64,000 bases of DNA from Chrysomallon squamiferum (lineage: Eukaryota; Mollusca; Gastropoda; Neomphalida; Peltospiridae): contig CM022679.1 in the NCBI GenBank assembly GCA_012295275.1, positions 3,710,412-3,774,411 on the forward strand, given 5' to 3'. The notes under the pieces are model-generated. The model had not been told where the DNA came from. It saw only the letters and a program-made list of their open reading frames with translations, and made no database searches. Positions 1 through 15,258 of the stretch are shown one piece after another (the stretch's first letter is position 1; each line of letters opens with the position of its first letter). A program made the translations under genes and the position numbers.

Positions 1-124
1 CAAGATTGAAAGGAAGTAAAATAATATATTTACAGACAACAGACTCACACAACAACAACAACACATACATAATAATAATAATAATAATACTAAAGTGAAA
101 CCGAGGTACTATTTGATAATAATA

Positions 125-162
<38 letters not shown>

Positions 163-2159
163 TATTCTCATGCCGTAAAATGAAACAGTTATGAAGTAAT
201 AAAAGCAAAATTACTCAAAAGACTGAGTACATTTGTTCTATTACGTCTTTGAAAACAAGATTGAAACTTTAATAATAATAATAATAATAATAATAACTGA
301 AACCTATAAGCAATCACCCTATTCACCAATTTTGATTTTTGTATATTACTGATCAAAGTGTTTGGAACTCCAAAATTATTAGTTGTCGAAATGAAAAAGA
401 AGTAGACAAAGTCTATGAGTATAAAACAGCAGTTACTGTCCGGTGTGCTGACCTCTGGTCATAGTATTTACATGAGTTCGTTTTACATGATGCCCCTCTG
501 AGAACTTTTAGATTATTTCATGTGTAAGTGTGGATGACAGCAGATAATTTTATTATCTTTATGAAGCATTTCATAAAATCTGCAAAATGTTTTTTCTTGT
601 TATGACAGCCACATTTTGATTGTTACAACAGATCTTTCACACAACACAAAAACAACAAAAAAAACACAAAAAAAAATAAAAAAAATAAAAAAATGCTAAC
701 ATTTCTACCCCATTCTAGTTACAATTTTACAACCAATGAACAGATGTTTCTCTTCTTACAGTGTACATCTATCATACAGAGGGGTCAGTCCATTCATAGC
801 TGACCAGCCTGGTAAGCAAATTAACAAGTTTGAAACTTCCCACACTCTCGGCAGAGAATATCCTCTTTTTTTACCCAAAGGACGTAACATCCGGTTTTAA
901 GGTTACCGGCTTATGGCCCGTTTATAGAAATGTTTTTCGTAACGCCAAATCCAATGGAAGGTGACATTAAGATTCATGAACATCCCTGACCCAAAGAACA
1001 TGATATCGATGACCCAGAGTATCTGTCAAAATTATACTCCACCAAAAATTAATAATGTACACAGGTCAGATACAAGGACGATTTCTTAATTGTGAACGGG
1101 ATTATGAATACAAAGTGAAATTCATGCGCCGTAAATTCGCACTATTTAAGACAATTTTTAAGATTCCACTTGAAAACATTCTGAGAAACTTGCCAAAGCC
1201 TCTACAACACTTAAATGAATTTGTTCTTAATTATAATCGAAAATCATTCCTTCAAGCTTCAGATAAGATCAAAGATACTAATTTGTTTTATTAAAGAATA
1301 TTTGTCCAACCTAACATTTCAGATATATAGTCTTCAAACAAAACCTGACACATTTTACACACAGATTGTTGAACATATACTCTTCGCTGTGCGTTGGAAT
1401 AATTTAGCCATCATCGGCATGATTACCACCGAGTGTTTTATCGTTGAGCTATTATTATGGTCCTCGCTGACGTGGTCATTCGTAACATGTTCTTACCAAA
1501 GACCCACACTCAACGTTGCAACGTTTGACAGAACAACCGAGAAGCTCTGGCTGCAATGAAAACCCAGACTACTGAGTCCGCACAACAGAATCGATCATGC
1601 AGACCTTCGCATCTCTCAAACTCAATTAATTCCATCTCCAGCTGGAAGAGGACGTCTTGTTCTGTATAATCACCAAATGCTTCATTTATTCTATCTTTAT
1701 CTATTTTTTTTTTCTTTCTGTAGCCCATTTGTCGAGTTGTGAAGAGTTTGTCGTGAATGACAGAAGCAAAGCGTCCACTAATAGAGACTGATTAATTTAA
1801 AGTTGTCAGTGCCCGCACCTCGCTGGCGTGATGTAACTCGACGCTGGAGGCTGAGATTCGTGGTTAATTATCCACACACAGAGAGACTTCATTTGTAAGA
1901 CTTGTTACAGACGAGTGGATAGCGTTACAACTTTGTCCATTGTTAATGAACGAATGGAAATGTATTTGTGTAAACGTTTTTCATACAGAAAAATGTAGAA
2001 TCACTGAGTCTTTGGATGACCACAGTGTATTTTGTCTTTTGCTGGTTGTGATGAAAAGACTGAGAGTGGTGGTTACTTTTTCTTTTCTTTTTTCTTGTTT
2101 TTGGGGGTTTTGTGTGTGTGCTGTTGTTGTTTTTTTCCAAATATAATTTTGCTGTTATT

Positions 2160-2306
<147 letters not shown>

Positions 2307-2833
2307 ATTATTGTTTAACGCAGCTGCATGCTGTTAAAATTTACACAAATCAACATTGTGCAGTTACTTTTCTTGTCACCATTCAGTTTTGTTTATTTAT
2401 CAATGCAGTAATTCTTTTTTTAGTCTTTATAATGCTATTTTTATAATGCGATGTATGAATAAATGTCATCTTTTGCTATTCATTTCTAGCCGGAGAAAAA
2501 GCTCGTTTTCATCATGAAACCTTCCACATTGTAGGCAGATTTCTGATATTGTCCTGCATCGCAGTTCTAAATCAGTTTCTTATCTCTTTACAAAACTGCT
2601 GAACGAACATTGTTTTCAACGTTCATCTGTACTTGCTACTCAAAGCACTCTCTTGGTCGTCCATAAGAAACCTTTGAATTCCTGAATCGTAGTTGCCTCA
2701 GTAATGCTATTAAAGTTCTGTAAGTGCATTCCATTTGGAATTATTGTCTCGCAGGTTGCAATCAGGAAGTGCTGTCAGTTGTTATACTTGTCATTTAAAT
2801 ATAGTGTCTAAAAATATTTTTTATTTTTTTTAA

Positions 2834-2940
<107 letters not shown>

Positions 2941-3732
2941 ATCTATTTATTTATTTATCTTTTCTCTATTTAAAACACTTTAGTGTACTGACAGGTATAA
3001 TAATTCCATGTTTCTTAAAAAGAGTAAAATATTTATTTTGTTAATGTCTTCACGTTTCCGGAAGATTTCTTTGTAAACACAAAATGCATTAAGGTCTTTC
3101 GAAAGCATTAGGATAAAAAGATCATAAACAAGGCTTTTCAAGCGTATGAAGAATTTAATTTACTAAGAATTCTCCCAGAAATAACACACTTCTTTGCCTT
3201 CCTTTCACTACCGATACTGAGTAAACCAATTTGGAACTGAGTGCTGGATTCTTATTCAAAACTGCACTTCTTTTTCGTAACAACATTTTTTTTTACTAAA
3301 CTGGTGACAATCTCCGCTTCATTGAACACGTGTGAAGTTAATCTCCTTCTTCAACAAATTCTAATTTATGGTCGTTTAATAGTTAATAATTTCGTGTAAT
3401 AGATTCGCGTCACTCAACCAGTTATTTTAGCTTCATTTTCGTAATCTCCTCAAGTGTCGACCAGAATGTCTTAACCATTAGGATAATAATCTTTGGCATC
3501 ATTAAAAGGTTAAGAAGAGAAAAGAGTTTTGTTTAGTTAAAACGATTTTTTTTTTTTTTTTTTTTTATCGAACTATTATGAAGTGAATTCGGTGCAAGAT
3601 AATGGACTTAATACGATAAAACAAGACTTGAAAACCATACAAAGTGAAATCGACTTCAGAAACATTTAGCAAGTCAAAAAAAAAAAAAAAAAAAAATCCG
3701 AAACATGAGATAATCATCTAGTTCTTTAGATA

Positions 3733-3834
<102 letters not shown>

Positions 3835-4688
3835 AGATGAATACATAGTATGATAGTTAGCTTTTGCATGTTAGCTTGACCATTTAGATATACATAAAAA
3901 TATTTTCTTAATTCTTTCAAGAAAAAAGCTGAAAAAGAGTAATTATTAATATTTGTCTTTAGAAAAATATTAATCAGTGAAAATTACGTAGTTATACACA
4001 ATTAGAAAGTTATACACAATTTTTTCATTCGATTACCAACCAAAAAGGTTTGGTATTTTCCAGTCACTAATTAATTAGTGTGTGCTAAATAATTTAATGT
4101 TAATCAGCTGCAAAGTTATGTTAAAGACAAACAAAAAACAAAAAATTCTGTTCAAGTTTAATGTGAATAATAATTAAAAAAATATATATCAACTAACAAC
4201 AGCACTTGAATAATAATTAAGTGAATGATCTGAAACTGGAGATAATTTCTTCCATTAGCATAATCCTCTAATTCAGCTTTGGACAGCCAGTGGTTGATTT
4301 GTGGTTATAAATGAACGTCGGGTTTCTGCGCTGACATTCATGTTTTTAAATTTGTTGTGTAAATTCAGAACAATATAAATTATTTTTGGATTTGATGCAA
4401 ATGATCAGCTGCGAAGGAAAAAAAAAACAACACCTGAAATAAAGGGACATATATCCCAGACAGTAACAGGGTAAAATATTAAAATAATACAAAAAAATTG
4501 AAGTGTATCTCTAAAATGTATCCCCAGTGACATTTATAAGGTCTGACTTAATCCTGCAACTGGAAGTTCTAATTTAAATGCACTCAGTCGACTTAGTCGC
4601 TCCATTATCGACACATTAATGTTTTAGATGCAAATATCCCCCGCTGTAGCTTACACGGATTTGATAATGGATGACTTAGTTAATCGAA

Positions 4689-4807
<119 letters not shown>

Positions 4808-6575
4808 ATTCATTCATACATACATACATACACACATAAATCTACAAGTGTATGCAAGTTCCATTATATTCATTTCTAATGATGCTAACCATAAAATGAT
4901 ATTTTATGTTTTTAGTAAAAGATGTTCAAGAGAATTCTTGTTATTTCTTTTTACAGCCGTTCGCTATGCCATTGTGTCTGTTACTTTTGTAAACGTTTTC
5001 CAGCCTCTGTGCATCGCAATTTTAATTGTTAAAAATGCAGTTTGTCAAATATACCAGCTGTGATTTTTCTAAATTTATTTTGTGCATTATATAGGGTTTC
5101 TTTTAAAATTGTACTTGTTTGGCTGCAGGCAATAAGCAGTTGGATAGACTGATGTGTACTTGGTAATTTCGTTTGAGTTGTTTCTCAAGTGATTTCAAAA
5201 AACATTCGGAAAATTGAAGAAATAAATAATGCTTTGGTTTAGTGGGGTTTTTTGTTGTTTTTTGACATATAACAATTTCAAAAACTTCATAAATCATTTA
5301 ACAACGGAAAAAAGTCGAAATCACTGTTATGTTTTATTATGTAAAATAACAATGTGATAAAATCGATGCTTGTGTACATTTTTGTAATGCAACAGATCAA
5401 ATGTTGACTGAATCTTTACTGCGTATTAAGTGATGTTCAGCACCAGACTGTTCTTTCCATAAGCCGAAATGTATTTTTCTACATGCATCGTTTTCGATGC
5501 ACCGTAGGATGCACATTAAAACCAATAAGTATATTAGAAAAACACTGATTGTTTTATTTTCACCATACTTCAGTTTTGTTTTATCAGAATTTAGTTTCCT
5601 TAATGAACAGATGAGACGAGTTTCGAGTTTGTACTACACACGTAACCAGTCGACTAAATCAACTCATTTCTGTTGTTGTTGTTGATGTTGTTATTTTTTT
5701 ATAGAGGTCGTTGTTCTTCTTCTCTCTTCTTGTTATTGTTGTTGTTATTTTTCTTCGTCTACTACTACTACTTTAAAAAATTTCAAAGAAGAAGATTCAC
5801 AGATTAAGAAATTTTTATTTTTCTCCATACTGCAAAACGGACGGCAGATTAGTTTCTCATACAAAAAAAAAAAAAAAAAAAAAAAAAGGATTTAAATAGT
5901 TCTATTTTATTTATGTTTTTGTCTCGCTGTATGTCTGGTCTTAGAAAAAAAAAAAAACCTTAAAAGAAGAGGAAAAGTCACAATACCAAGACTAATTACC
6001 TGAAAATGTCATTATCTTAATATTATTAATTTGTTTATATGTAATACTGCATAACTACTGTAACTGTTATTTTGCTTTGTTGTGTGACAGTCAATGTCTT
6101 GTTGTATTATAAATAATACAACACTATTATTAAGACTGTAATGGGCCTGTTAGAGAGCAGCAGTATCGAAATTACATCGAAGAAAAGCCACTCATGGTTA
6201 GTTATTTACGTATATACACAGGTACCATCACTGAATCCTAAAAAAAACAAATGACTAACAAAGTACATCACTGTACGTACTGAGGTATCTTTAACAAGCT
6301 AGACGTGTGAAAATAGTTGGAATGGAAAATAACTGATTTCTGAGCCTCCATATCAGAGTATGAACTGAAAAAAAAATGCAGTTTGTTCATTCAGTAATAG
6401 TAGCCCAAGAGAAAACGAAGTGATAAATTATTCACAACTATTGGAGAAGACTGATGGAACCTGATGATTAGGAAAACGTACTTTCGTGCATAACATTACT
6501 GAACACGTAGCACCTGCAACATGACATTTTAATCTCTTCAGTCTTTTGTCCTTAGGGCACGTTTTACCCATCCCG

Positions 6576-6586
6576 AGACTCGAACC
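6576..6586 (-). other. B-box-like motif, possible tRNA-derived SINE remnant
   Basis: Minus strand GGTTCGAGTCT followed by CGGGATGGG looks like a tRNA T-arm / Pol III B box. No convincing A box or full cloverleaf upstream, so it is not called a tRNA gene. Confidence 0.2.
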
Positions 6587-6718
6587 GGGTGAACCTAGAT
6601 TTACTTCCTTATTCAAACGTAGCGTGCATAAGTAACAATTACAAGTGACTACGTGATTCCGTTTAGTAACGAAGTCTTCCCTGCCCGAAGTCGCGAACTG
6701 AGAACGTCCTCGGTGAAG

Positions 6719-6755
6719 TGACGTGTGAGTAAGTGACGTAGATCTGAACTGACGT
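6719..6755 (+). promoter_or_regulatory. Three TGACGT (CREB/ATF-like) motifs
   Basis: TGACGT at 6719-6724, 6734-6739 and 6750-6755, spaced 15 and 16 bp, in a locally GC-richer stretch (6640-6800). Confidence 0.25.
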
Positions 6756-7828
6756 TGCCACTGAAGTGCACCGTCTGAATTGGAAAAGACGGTTACACTA
6801 AGAATAAATATATTCCGTTATTTTCTGCATCGGTAGCGCTAAGTTAAATATGTTTTAATTAATTTGTTGTGTCTTTTTCTAGAAATTTTAGAAAAAGTAT
6901 ATTGGATCGCTCTGATCAGTCTTTTTTAAAGCAGTTCTAAAGGCATTTTTCTATTTATACAAAAGCTACTTTCTCGTCATTATTATTAACTGTGTATTTA
7001 AATGAATTTTCATCAAGGACAAGGATTTTACTGCTAAACTTACCTCTCATAGTGAAACTTCTCTCTTTCGCTTTGTCTATATATTTGTCCTTCTTTCTAT
7101 TTATCTATTTATATCTGTGAGTGTATTGTCTAAATTTCATCCTCTCGGATACCTTAATTTCTTCTTCTTTCTTGCATTTTCTCGCTTCTTCTTCTTCTTC
7201 TTCTTTTTTTCTTTCTTTTTATTATCTTGGATTGAAGCAATTTGTATGAGAGTAAAAGCATGTCGGTATCCCAGATGGTCATATAAAAGCCCAAAATGAT
7301 GAGAGTTTATGGCCGAACATTCTCCATGTGAAAAAGATTGAACGTTTTATGCCAGGCCTGTCATCTTCTGCCTTTCAAGCCTATTCATCACGGTGATAAC
7401 GCGTGTGAGATTTAGACCCGTATTAATGAGGTAAGACAAATTGAAGTGTGATGTCAGTGTAACGAAAACGAAATAATCAGCCTTACTAATAACTCGAATA
7501 TCTTCGGAGAATTACTCTGGGGCTTTAGACGTCGTTATTCCTGTACAGCTTATAAAACTTTTTACGAGTCTGGTCTTCGGGATCAAAGCCATAGAGATTA
7601 GGCGTTACTGTCACAAAAACTGCATTATATTTTAAGTCACAGGTGCAGACTGCTAGAATTACGAAACAAAGTATTCAGCCCGAGGTCGTAATGTCAAGTT
7701 CTTTTTCTGAAAGTGCATCCAGCTTTGACATTCTCAAGTCGAACGACCTCAATTTCTGACAAGAATAAAAGAAAAAGAATAGAAGATACATGGGAAGAGA
7801 GTATAGACAGACAGGCAGACATACAGAG

Positions 7829-7964
<136 letters not shown>

Positions 7965-9056
7965 GTGGTTTGAAATATATTCTTCATTAAGAATCGGGAC
8001 TGTTCTGTTCTATGAAAATTCTGCCCTATTAGGACAACATCAGCTCCAGAACTAATCAGAATCAAATTAAGAAGGCTATTGTCAGGGACACACTTAATTC
8101 ATACTCGTTAACATCCCTTTCATTTCTCTCCGGAAATAAATCAAGATTAAATCTATTCAAATGACTACTCAGCCGAATAGAAAGGAATCCTATTGGCCCA
8201 CTTTACTCGTTTCAATACGTTCATGTTTTTCTTGTCTTTTTTAAATGAGGCTCACAAAAATAATAAAAGGGAAGAATACTTACAGGCGCGGTTCCAAGAC
8301 GACTGAAAACAAATAGATGAACACCACATGCAAAAATTATAGATTCAGCCTTGATTTATCTTAACATAACTGAACAAGGCGTTCATGCATTTGAAATTCT
8401 GTGAAAATAAAATAAAACTGAGAATTTATATATAGAGGTAATATCATATTACTCATGTAAAGCAGCCGAAAGGTTAGCTACAGTATAATGAGAAGTCTGA
8501 CAAAAGTAATTCAGGTTGATTAAGATAACGGAAGATAAGTTTAGACAATTTCATCATAGGCGTAGACAAAAACTGACAAAATTGTATTAAAATAAACACA
8601 ACGATACTACTTTTTTTTTTCGGAGCGGTCATTCAATTAGTTATTTCAACACGAATTTATCAAATTTAAAGTTAAAGTAAAAATTATATGGACACATAAA
8701 TGTTAAGACTGGGGTTCTCTACCTAAGATTTTGTTAGTATAGAAGAAGAAATGAACAGTTATGTTCCTACTCACATATTAAATTTGATGCGACATGAAAA
8801 AATAGAATATGATATAACATTATTTGGTATCATGGTCTAATTTATATTGTATGACATTTGAAACATGCTCTATACTGGTGTGGTGTAGTGTTGTATGACG
8901 TCAAATGTTGTGATGATGTATGATATGAAGTGATATTGCAGTAAGTTCTGTGAAGTGATATGCTGTTCTGTGGTGTGGACGTAGTTGTTGCGATGTGCTC
9001 TGATGTGATCTTATGATGCATCATATCGTGTCGAAGTACGTTTTGATTTAACACGA

Positions 9057-9125
9057 TTCGATACACTGATGTGACATAATTCGATATAGTGATGTGTTAT
9101 AATTCGACATAGTAATGTGATATAA
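9057..9125 (+). repeat. Three tandem 23-bp units
   Basis: Units at 9057-9079, 9080-9102 and 9103-9125, each TTCGA-CA/TAG-TGATGTGA-TATAA with a few changes. A partial fourth follows. Confidence 0.85.
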
Positions 9126-9550
9126 TTCGATGTGATTAAATAATGAATAAATGATGACTGAAGTTACTTTATTCAGTCGCTCATCTTCAGTTGTTCTTGA
9201 AAACATTATTAATTTGAAACAGAGGTATAATCATGTTATCCTGTGAGCTTTTGTTTTTTCAACCTTCTGCTATGACGAATTTCCAGCGTTCAGCACGATT
9301 TCTCCAAAATATCTCTGAACTTTCTTGATCTTGCTCGCTTCATCCGCGACATTAATGCTTTCAGTCATGTTTTCGAATATTAATGATATTTCGTTGCTGG
9401 GTTTTGTTTTATGATCGATATTAAAAACTAATATCCACACGAAGAGGAAAACAAATTCAGATGAGTGGTTATTTTAAGAAAAATTACCTTTAACAATACA
9501 CAATTACCTATTGATATTAATTCTCCGCAGACAAATCTGTAATAATTATT

Positions 9551-9552
9551 AA

Positions 9553-9623
<71 letters not shown>

Positions 9624-9624
9624 A
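9551..9624 (+). repeat. (AATA)n microsatellite
   Basis: 74 bp of AATA. Confidence 0.97.
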
Positions 9625-10493
9625 GCAATAAAGAAAAAACAAAAGAGAACAAAGAAAGAAAGAATAAAGATTTAAATAAAAACATGAAGACAAAAAAAAG
9701 CATCGAACGAATTTATATCTTTTCTTCATCGTTACTGTTACTGGACTTATATAATATGGTTTAGGAAAATTTTAAAACATTGCTATTGTTAGTACTTATG
9801 AATGGCATCTGATTTTAGGATGTAGTCGAAGTAGAAATATGAGTATCATTTGCATGATTCGCAATATTCCGGTTGACGAAAAGACATAACATAAGCGATA
9901 TTCATTAGAATACCCACACTCTGTATTGCTTCTTTCAACGTTATTGATCATTGTAATTCGTGTTAGAAGTACAACATCCTGACTGTATATCTTTAGTTTT
10001 TAATTACAGTCGTTTAAACCGTGTTTGTGCCGTTGCTGTGGAAACATACCTGCTTTTTCAGTAATTTAGTCAACAACACAGAATTAAAACGAGAATATTT
10101 CAGTTACTGATGTGTCATTATGGTTATTTCTGACGCTAAAATACTATTGATTGTATATAATTCTGTTTTCACTTACCGGCATCTTACAACAGCTTTCTAG
10201 CTTAAGACATTACAAATAGCTCATAACAATAATGACGAACCTTATAATTTCTATAATCTCTGGTTGCGTAAATCTATATTGTTATTAACGTTAATGTGAT
10301 TGTTAATGTTTTTTTTATGTCTAACATGCTGCGTCTATTTATTTTTTTTTACTTTGTTCCTTGTTTTCATTATTTATTAATTTTGTTTCCAGTTAAATTC
10401 AAAGATTCTAAGGAGCAACACATCAATAGATCAATCTCCTATATGTGCCAATTTTCCTCATTCTCTTTCTAGATATGTTTTTATTTTTATTTC

Positions 10494-10496
<3 letters not shown>

Positions 10497-10526
<30 letters not shown>

Positions 10527-10540
10527 TTTTTTTTTTTTTT
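10497..10540 (+). repeat. Poly-T tract
   Basis: Long T run with a single interrupting A. (TA)n follows at 10629-10648. Confidence 0.95.
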
Positions 10541-12282
10541 TGTAGTAAGATGAATATAAAATAATCCTTCCTAGTGAAGCAAATGTAACCACTGAAGTGA
10601 CCATATGTTTCACCGTAAAAAAAAAAAATATATATATATATATATATAGTCTTATTTTATGTGTAATCGGTTTGGAATATGCTAATCTTTCTAACATAGA
10701 TTTAAGCATCATTAAGTATCGCAGTGAAATGAAATCTAAAGTTCCACTGAGTGGTAAGACGTGTAATATTCTGACTTCTTCTTTCATAACAACTTTACAA
10801 CATACATAATCGATCTCTTATACCCATTAATATAAAAATGTCTAGAGTTCAAACGTTTATAAATTTTTCTTGTTTTCAGACTTTTCGAATTAAAATAGTT
10901 AACTTTTCAAAGTATTACTGACTGAAATATTGATTCCAACATCATTCGATATTGAAATAAATTAAAAGCTTGTCGTCAAAAGCAGTAAAATGATGTAAAA
11001 TACTTTAGTTTGATGTAATGTTTGGGCACGTTTGAAATGTTTTGGTTTAACGTGGTTTAGAGTGTAAAAACTTTACACATCATTAAGTTTAATAATTACC
11101 TTCCGTTCAGAGCCAACGTGGACAATGCAAGAGAAAAAGCAGAGATAAATCTTAAATATCTGTTTTTAATTTTAAAAAATGAACATTCTTGATCATATAT
11201 AGTTTGCCCAGAAAGTTGAAACTTCAAAGTATTCTAACTCCAGTTAAAATAACTTGAAAATCTGAAAATGTTTTATTGAATAAAGTAGATATCTACAGAG
11301 ATTTAATGATGTCATAAATTTCTAATGACGTTATTATTTTAACATTACATATTACACAGGTTTTGGGTATCGATCAGGCTTAGCTAAATAATTCCGAATC
11401 TAGATAAGACACTGTAATCTTTTCGTGAAGAGCAAAGAACATTTATTCTGAAACCTCTACGCGTCATTCATTTCATTTTATTTTTTATTTCTTTTATTCC
11501 CTTTTGTTCTATTTGTATTTAACCACATTTCATAATTCAGTTTTAATTAAAAAATTTTTTAAAAAAAGATACAAAATTTCAAACACAAGACAAATTTAAA
11601 TATATTTTAATATGTGAAAGACAATATAAACAGTGGCGACAAATATTGAAATAAAAATATCATTTCTGCTTACAAAACAAATCTGCTTCTCGTCTGTTTC
11701 AGAGTTGAAAATCTTCAAAGCATGGATTAAATCAATTCTCATTTCGCTTTCAGTTCACACAGTTCATTTATTACAAAGTCGCTTTGTTGTTATAGATGTA
11801 CTGCTTCTATAGTGGATATTACTGTCACTGCTTCAGTTACAGGCATTGGTGCACTCTGTAATCGTATTACTGATGGTTATTTTCTTATACACAGTCACAT
11901 GGTTTATCTTTTAGAGTGCAAATTAAATAGTATCATGGATAAAGTAGCTGTACTGATGCATGTTTTTATGTTCACATACTTGTTCTAACTTTAAGTAGTA
12001 TATAGACATCGGTATAAAATATTTTTGGTAACGAATAACATCCGAATCTCCAGATAATGTGAAGTCACAAAACTTTCTTTCTCTTCTGTTGACGAAGCTA
12101 CCGAGATACATTCTTCTACATCTGTGTCTGAAACGAATAAAAGTACCGAAAACTCTTACAACTGCTATAATGTGTACTGAATGTTATTCTATTGATTATT
12201 AGGATATACATTTTAATGTATAATTCAGAAACATTTCGTAAATAAACAAACACACGCATAAACATACGTTCACATATACATA

Positions 12283-12313
12283 CACACACACACACACACA
12301 CACACAACTATTA

Positions 12314-12360
<47 letters not shown>
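12283..12360 (+). repeat. (CA)n and (ATT)n compound microsatellite
   Basis: (CA)n at 12283-12305, then (ATT)n at 12314-12360, immediately beside the acidic exon. Confidence 0.96.
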
Positions 12361-12361
<1 letters not shown>

Positions 12362-12400
12362 CTGAATATGGCGAGTTACGAGTAAAGAAATGAAACTGAC

Positions 12401-12559
12401 CTCCGCTACCGCTATCTGAATCAATGTCTTCCGATACGTCACTTCCGGAGTCCGTTTCGTCTGAATCAAGTTCGCTTTCTGTTGTGTCTTCGTGTTTGAT
12501 TTCTCTCAGCTGGTGAATATCTCCTTGATGCAGCGGCTGATAGCCGTCACTTTTCTTAC
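12401..12559 (-). CDS. Probable coding exon, acidic Ser/Asp-rich segment
   Basis: The minus strand reads an acceptor (TTGATTTTAG), 159 nt, then the donor GGAG|GTCAGT, phases 1 and 1. It codes KKSDGYQPLHQGDIHQLREI followed by a very acidic stretch (ESELDSDETDSGSDVSEDID) and SDSGSGG. The balanced base composition stands out from the AT-rich flanks, and (ATT)n and (CA)n repeats begin right after the exon. The family is not recognised. Joined to the exon at 25852-26184 the shared codon would be T|GT (Cys), so both may belong to one gene. That link is inference. Confidence 0.5.
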
Positions 12560-13493
12560 CTAAAATCAAAACAATAATTAAAAAGCTGTTCTCATTGCAC
12601 AAAGCATCAGAACCTTTCTCTTCTCTCTTCCCCGATACTTAGAAACAGGTCTTGATTCAGTGCTGGCATTTATTCGTTAATATGAATTTATTATCATCAT
12701 CATCGTCATCATTATCATTATTATCATTACTGCTTTAATTCCCCTCAAGGTATGTACATGTGTATGTCGTAAGATATATGTTTGTAAAAGAAAAAGAAAA
12801 AAAGAATGATAGAGAGAATTTAGTGTCTTAACTCGGTAAATAATATTTAATATGATTGTGTATCTAAACACCAAGGTGTTTTTTTGTGTATGTGCGTGTT
12901 TAAGAATGTGTGTGTGTACTATTTAACGTATAAATTGATTGTATTAATGTATAATTTATGTCAGGACAGTAATTATCCGCAACACAGTTTCAAACAATCA
13001 ATAACCAGTAAATAATCATGTTTGTGTAAAGTGTAAAGTATTATCTTTTTAAAACAAACACAATCGATCATTACTTCATCCGCTTGTGTAGAGTATTTAT
13101 GTATCTGAATTTGGAAAAATACGCAACGTGTTTTTATTAATTATATAAACATTGTCATCAAGTTGAAATGTGAAAGCAGACACGCACAGCATCAATACAC
13201 ATTTTTGGCGCTTCAGTTATTAATGCAAAATAATTCGTAACAAATTAAAAAACGAGGGAAGAAAAAAAATTACTTGTAGAAGTCTCGAGGGAAGAAAACA
13301 GAAATTGTATTTTCCTTCTTACAAAATAATACGTCATTTCTAATACATTTCTAGCCGGATTCGATATTGGTCACTGATATTATATATGTTTTTAATATGT
13401 ACTTTATCCCCTGATATTTCTCCTTTCCAACCTTCCCTGAAACCAAATATTTTAATTAAATATTTAAATATATTTATACAACAGAGCAATTAA

Positions 13494-13545
13494 CTTTTTT
13501 TTTTTTTTTTTTTTCTTATTTATTTATTTATTTATTTATTTATTA
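13494..13545 (+). repeat. Poly-T and (TTTA)n
   Basis: A T run followed by TTTA repeats. Confidence 0.9.
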
Positions 13546-14167
13546 TAATCATCATCTTCATCATTGTTCTTTTATCTCTCCATTTATTTTATGGGCTCTC
13601 CATGCTTCTACTTTTTTCCCCACATTTCTGTTTCTTTATTGCTTTATACTCTTTCACTCGTTTATTTAATCACACAGTTTAGAAAAAAAAAAGTCAGAGA
13701 ACAGACAAAGATATATATGGAAACCTAATTAATTTAATGTTATATACTAATTAAATTCTATACGATACTACCATATGAATTTAAGAAAACGGACAGTGGA
13801 CGTAAACAATGTTGTCCGAAAGTAGCCAACAGTTACGTGTAATTCGAAAATGGATTCAAGTAAAATGAATGAACGACAGCATCTGCTGTTTGCTTCTGTA
13901 CGAACTAAACGGTGTAGTTATCCATTATAACATGATTTCCTTCCGTTCTGTAGGGCTTTTCGTATTTGTCGTTTCAATAAATCTTAGATTACATGGTTCG
14001 TCTAGAAATAAGCGACAGGTCAACGTTCGAGTGAACAGTTTTATGGAACATTATATGTACTTTCTCTTCAGATCTCGCATTTAATAATACTCTAATTATG
14101 GTTTCTAGTATAAAGGAAATTGTTCTGCTTTGAAATGCGTTACACGACTTAGTAATTCAATTTCTAT

Positions 14168-14274
<107 letters not shown>

Positions 14275-15005
14275 ATGTTTCATTTAAAAATGTTTCATTT
14301 ACCCTCTGCCTACCTTTCTATTTGATTATTTTGTTCGTGTTTGTCCCATCCTAAAACACATATTTATTCTTGTCTACAGATATTGACCATATTCGGATTC
14401 AGAAAGATGATTTAAATGCCTGTAGCTGTTAATTATAAACCTGTAAACAAAATTTTAATATTGACAATTATAAGAGAAGAGGAAAGGAGTAGAAGAAAAA
14501 GGACAGTGTGGATTTAAAAAAAAAAAAAAAAAAAGTAAATATTTTTTATTTTTCTGCGGGGTATAATTACTCTGAATGTTCTGCTTAAAATAGGAAGCCA
14601 GTTTTTTGAACAAAAATAATCAAACGACAAGTTTGAAAAGTGTTTTTCCTTTTCATAAGTCATTAACGCCAAAACACAATCGGAAATCCGGCTTCGGGGT
14701 TGGTAACGGAAATAAGACAGAAGTAGTTAATTCTCGGAAAACCGCCCCCCATACACCTCTGTGCCTTTTCTCAGAATTTCAATCCTTTTCACGATGCTCG
14801 AGGGTGGGCGCGTTCGATTGGGTGTCTCGGTATTAAAGACGTCCGCCGATGGATGCTTTCAATTTTGTGGACACAGTCGTAAGTTCTCCTCATCGCCAGA
14901 TTAGTTTCGTATCGCTGATGGATCTGAGGTCGCTGATGAACAAGATACGGAAAATAATTTCCTTCGGCGCAGTGCGTTTAGCAGTTTAATAAAATGTACG
15001 GGAAT

Positions 15006-15258
<253 letters not shown>

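Noticed and set aside
1510-1728. Minus-strand frame INEAFGDYTEQDVLFQLEME
   Set aside because: It looks protein-like, but the upstream side is a purine run with no acceptor. Left uncalled.
6428-6616. Minus-strand frame with Cys-rich segment (CHVAGATCSVMLCTKV)
   Set aside because: No splice context or known domain, and it overlaps a tRNA-like B-box, so a SINE remnant is likelier.
14606-14836. Plus-strand frame in a GC-richer stretch
   Set aside because: No domain, splice sites or codon pattern to support it. Possibly regulatory DNA.
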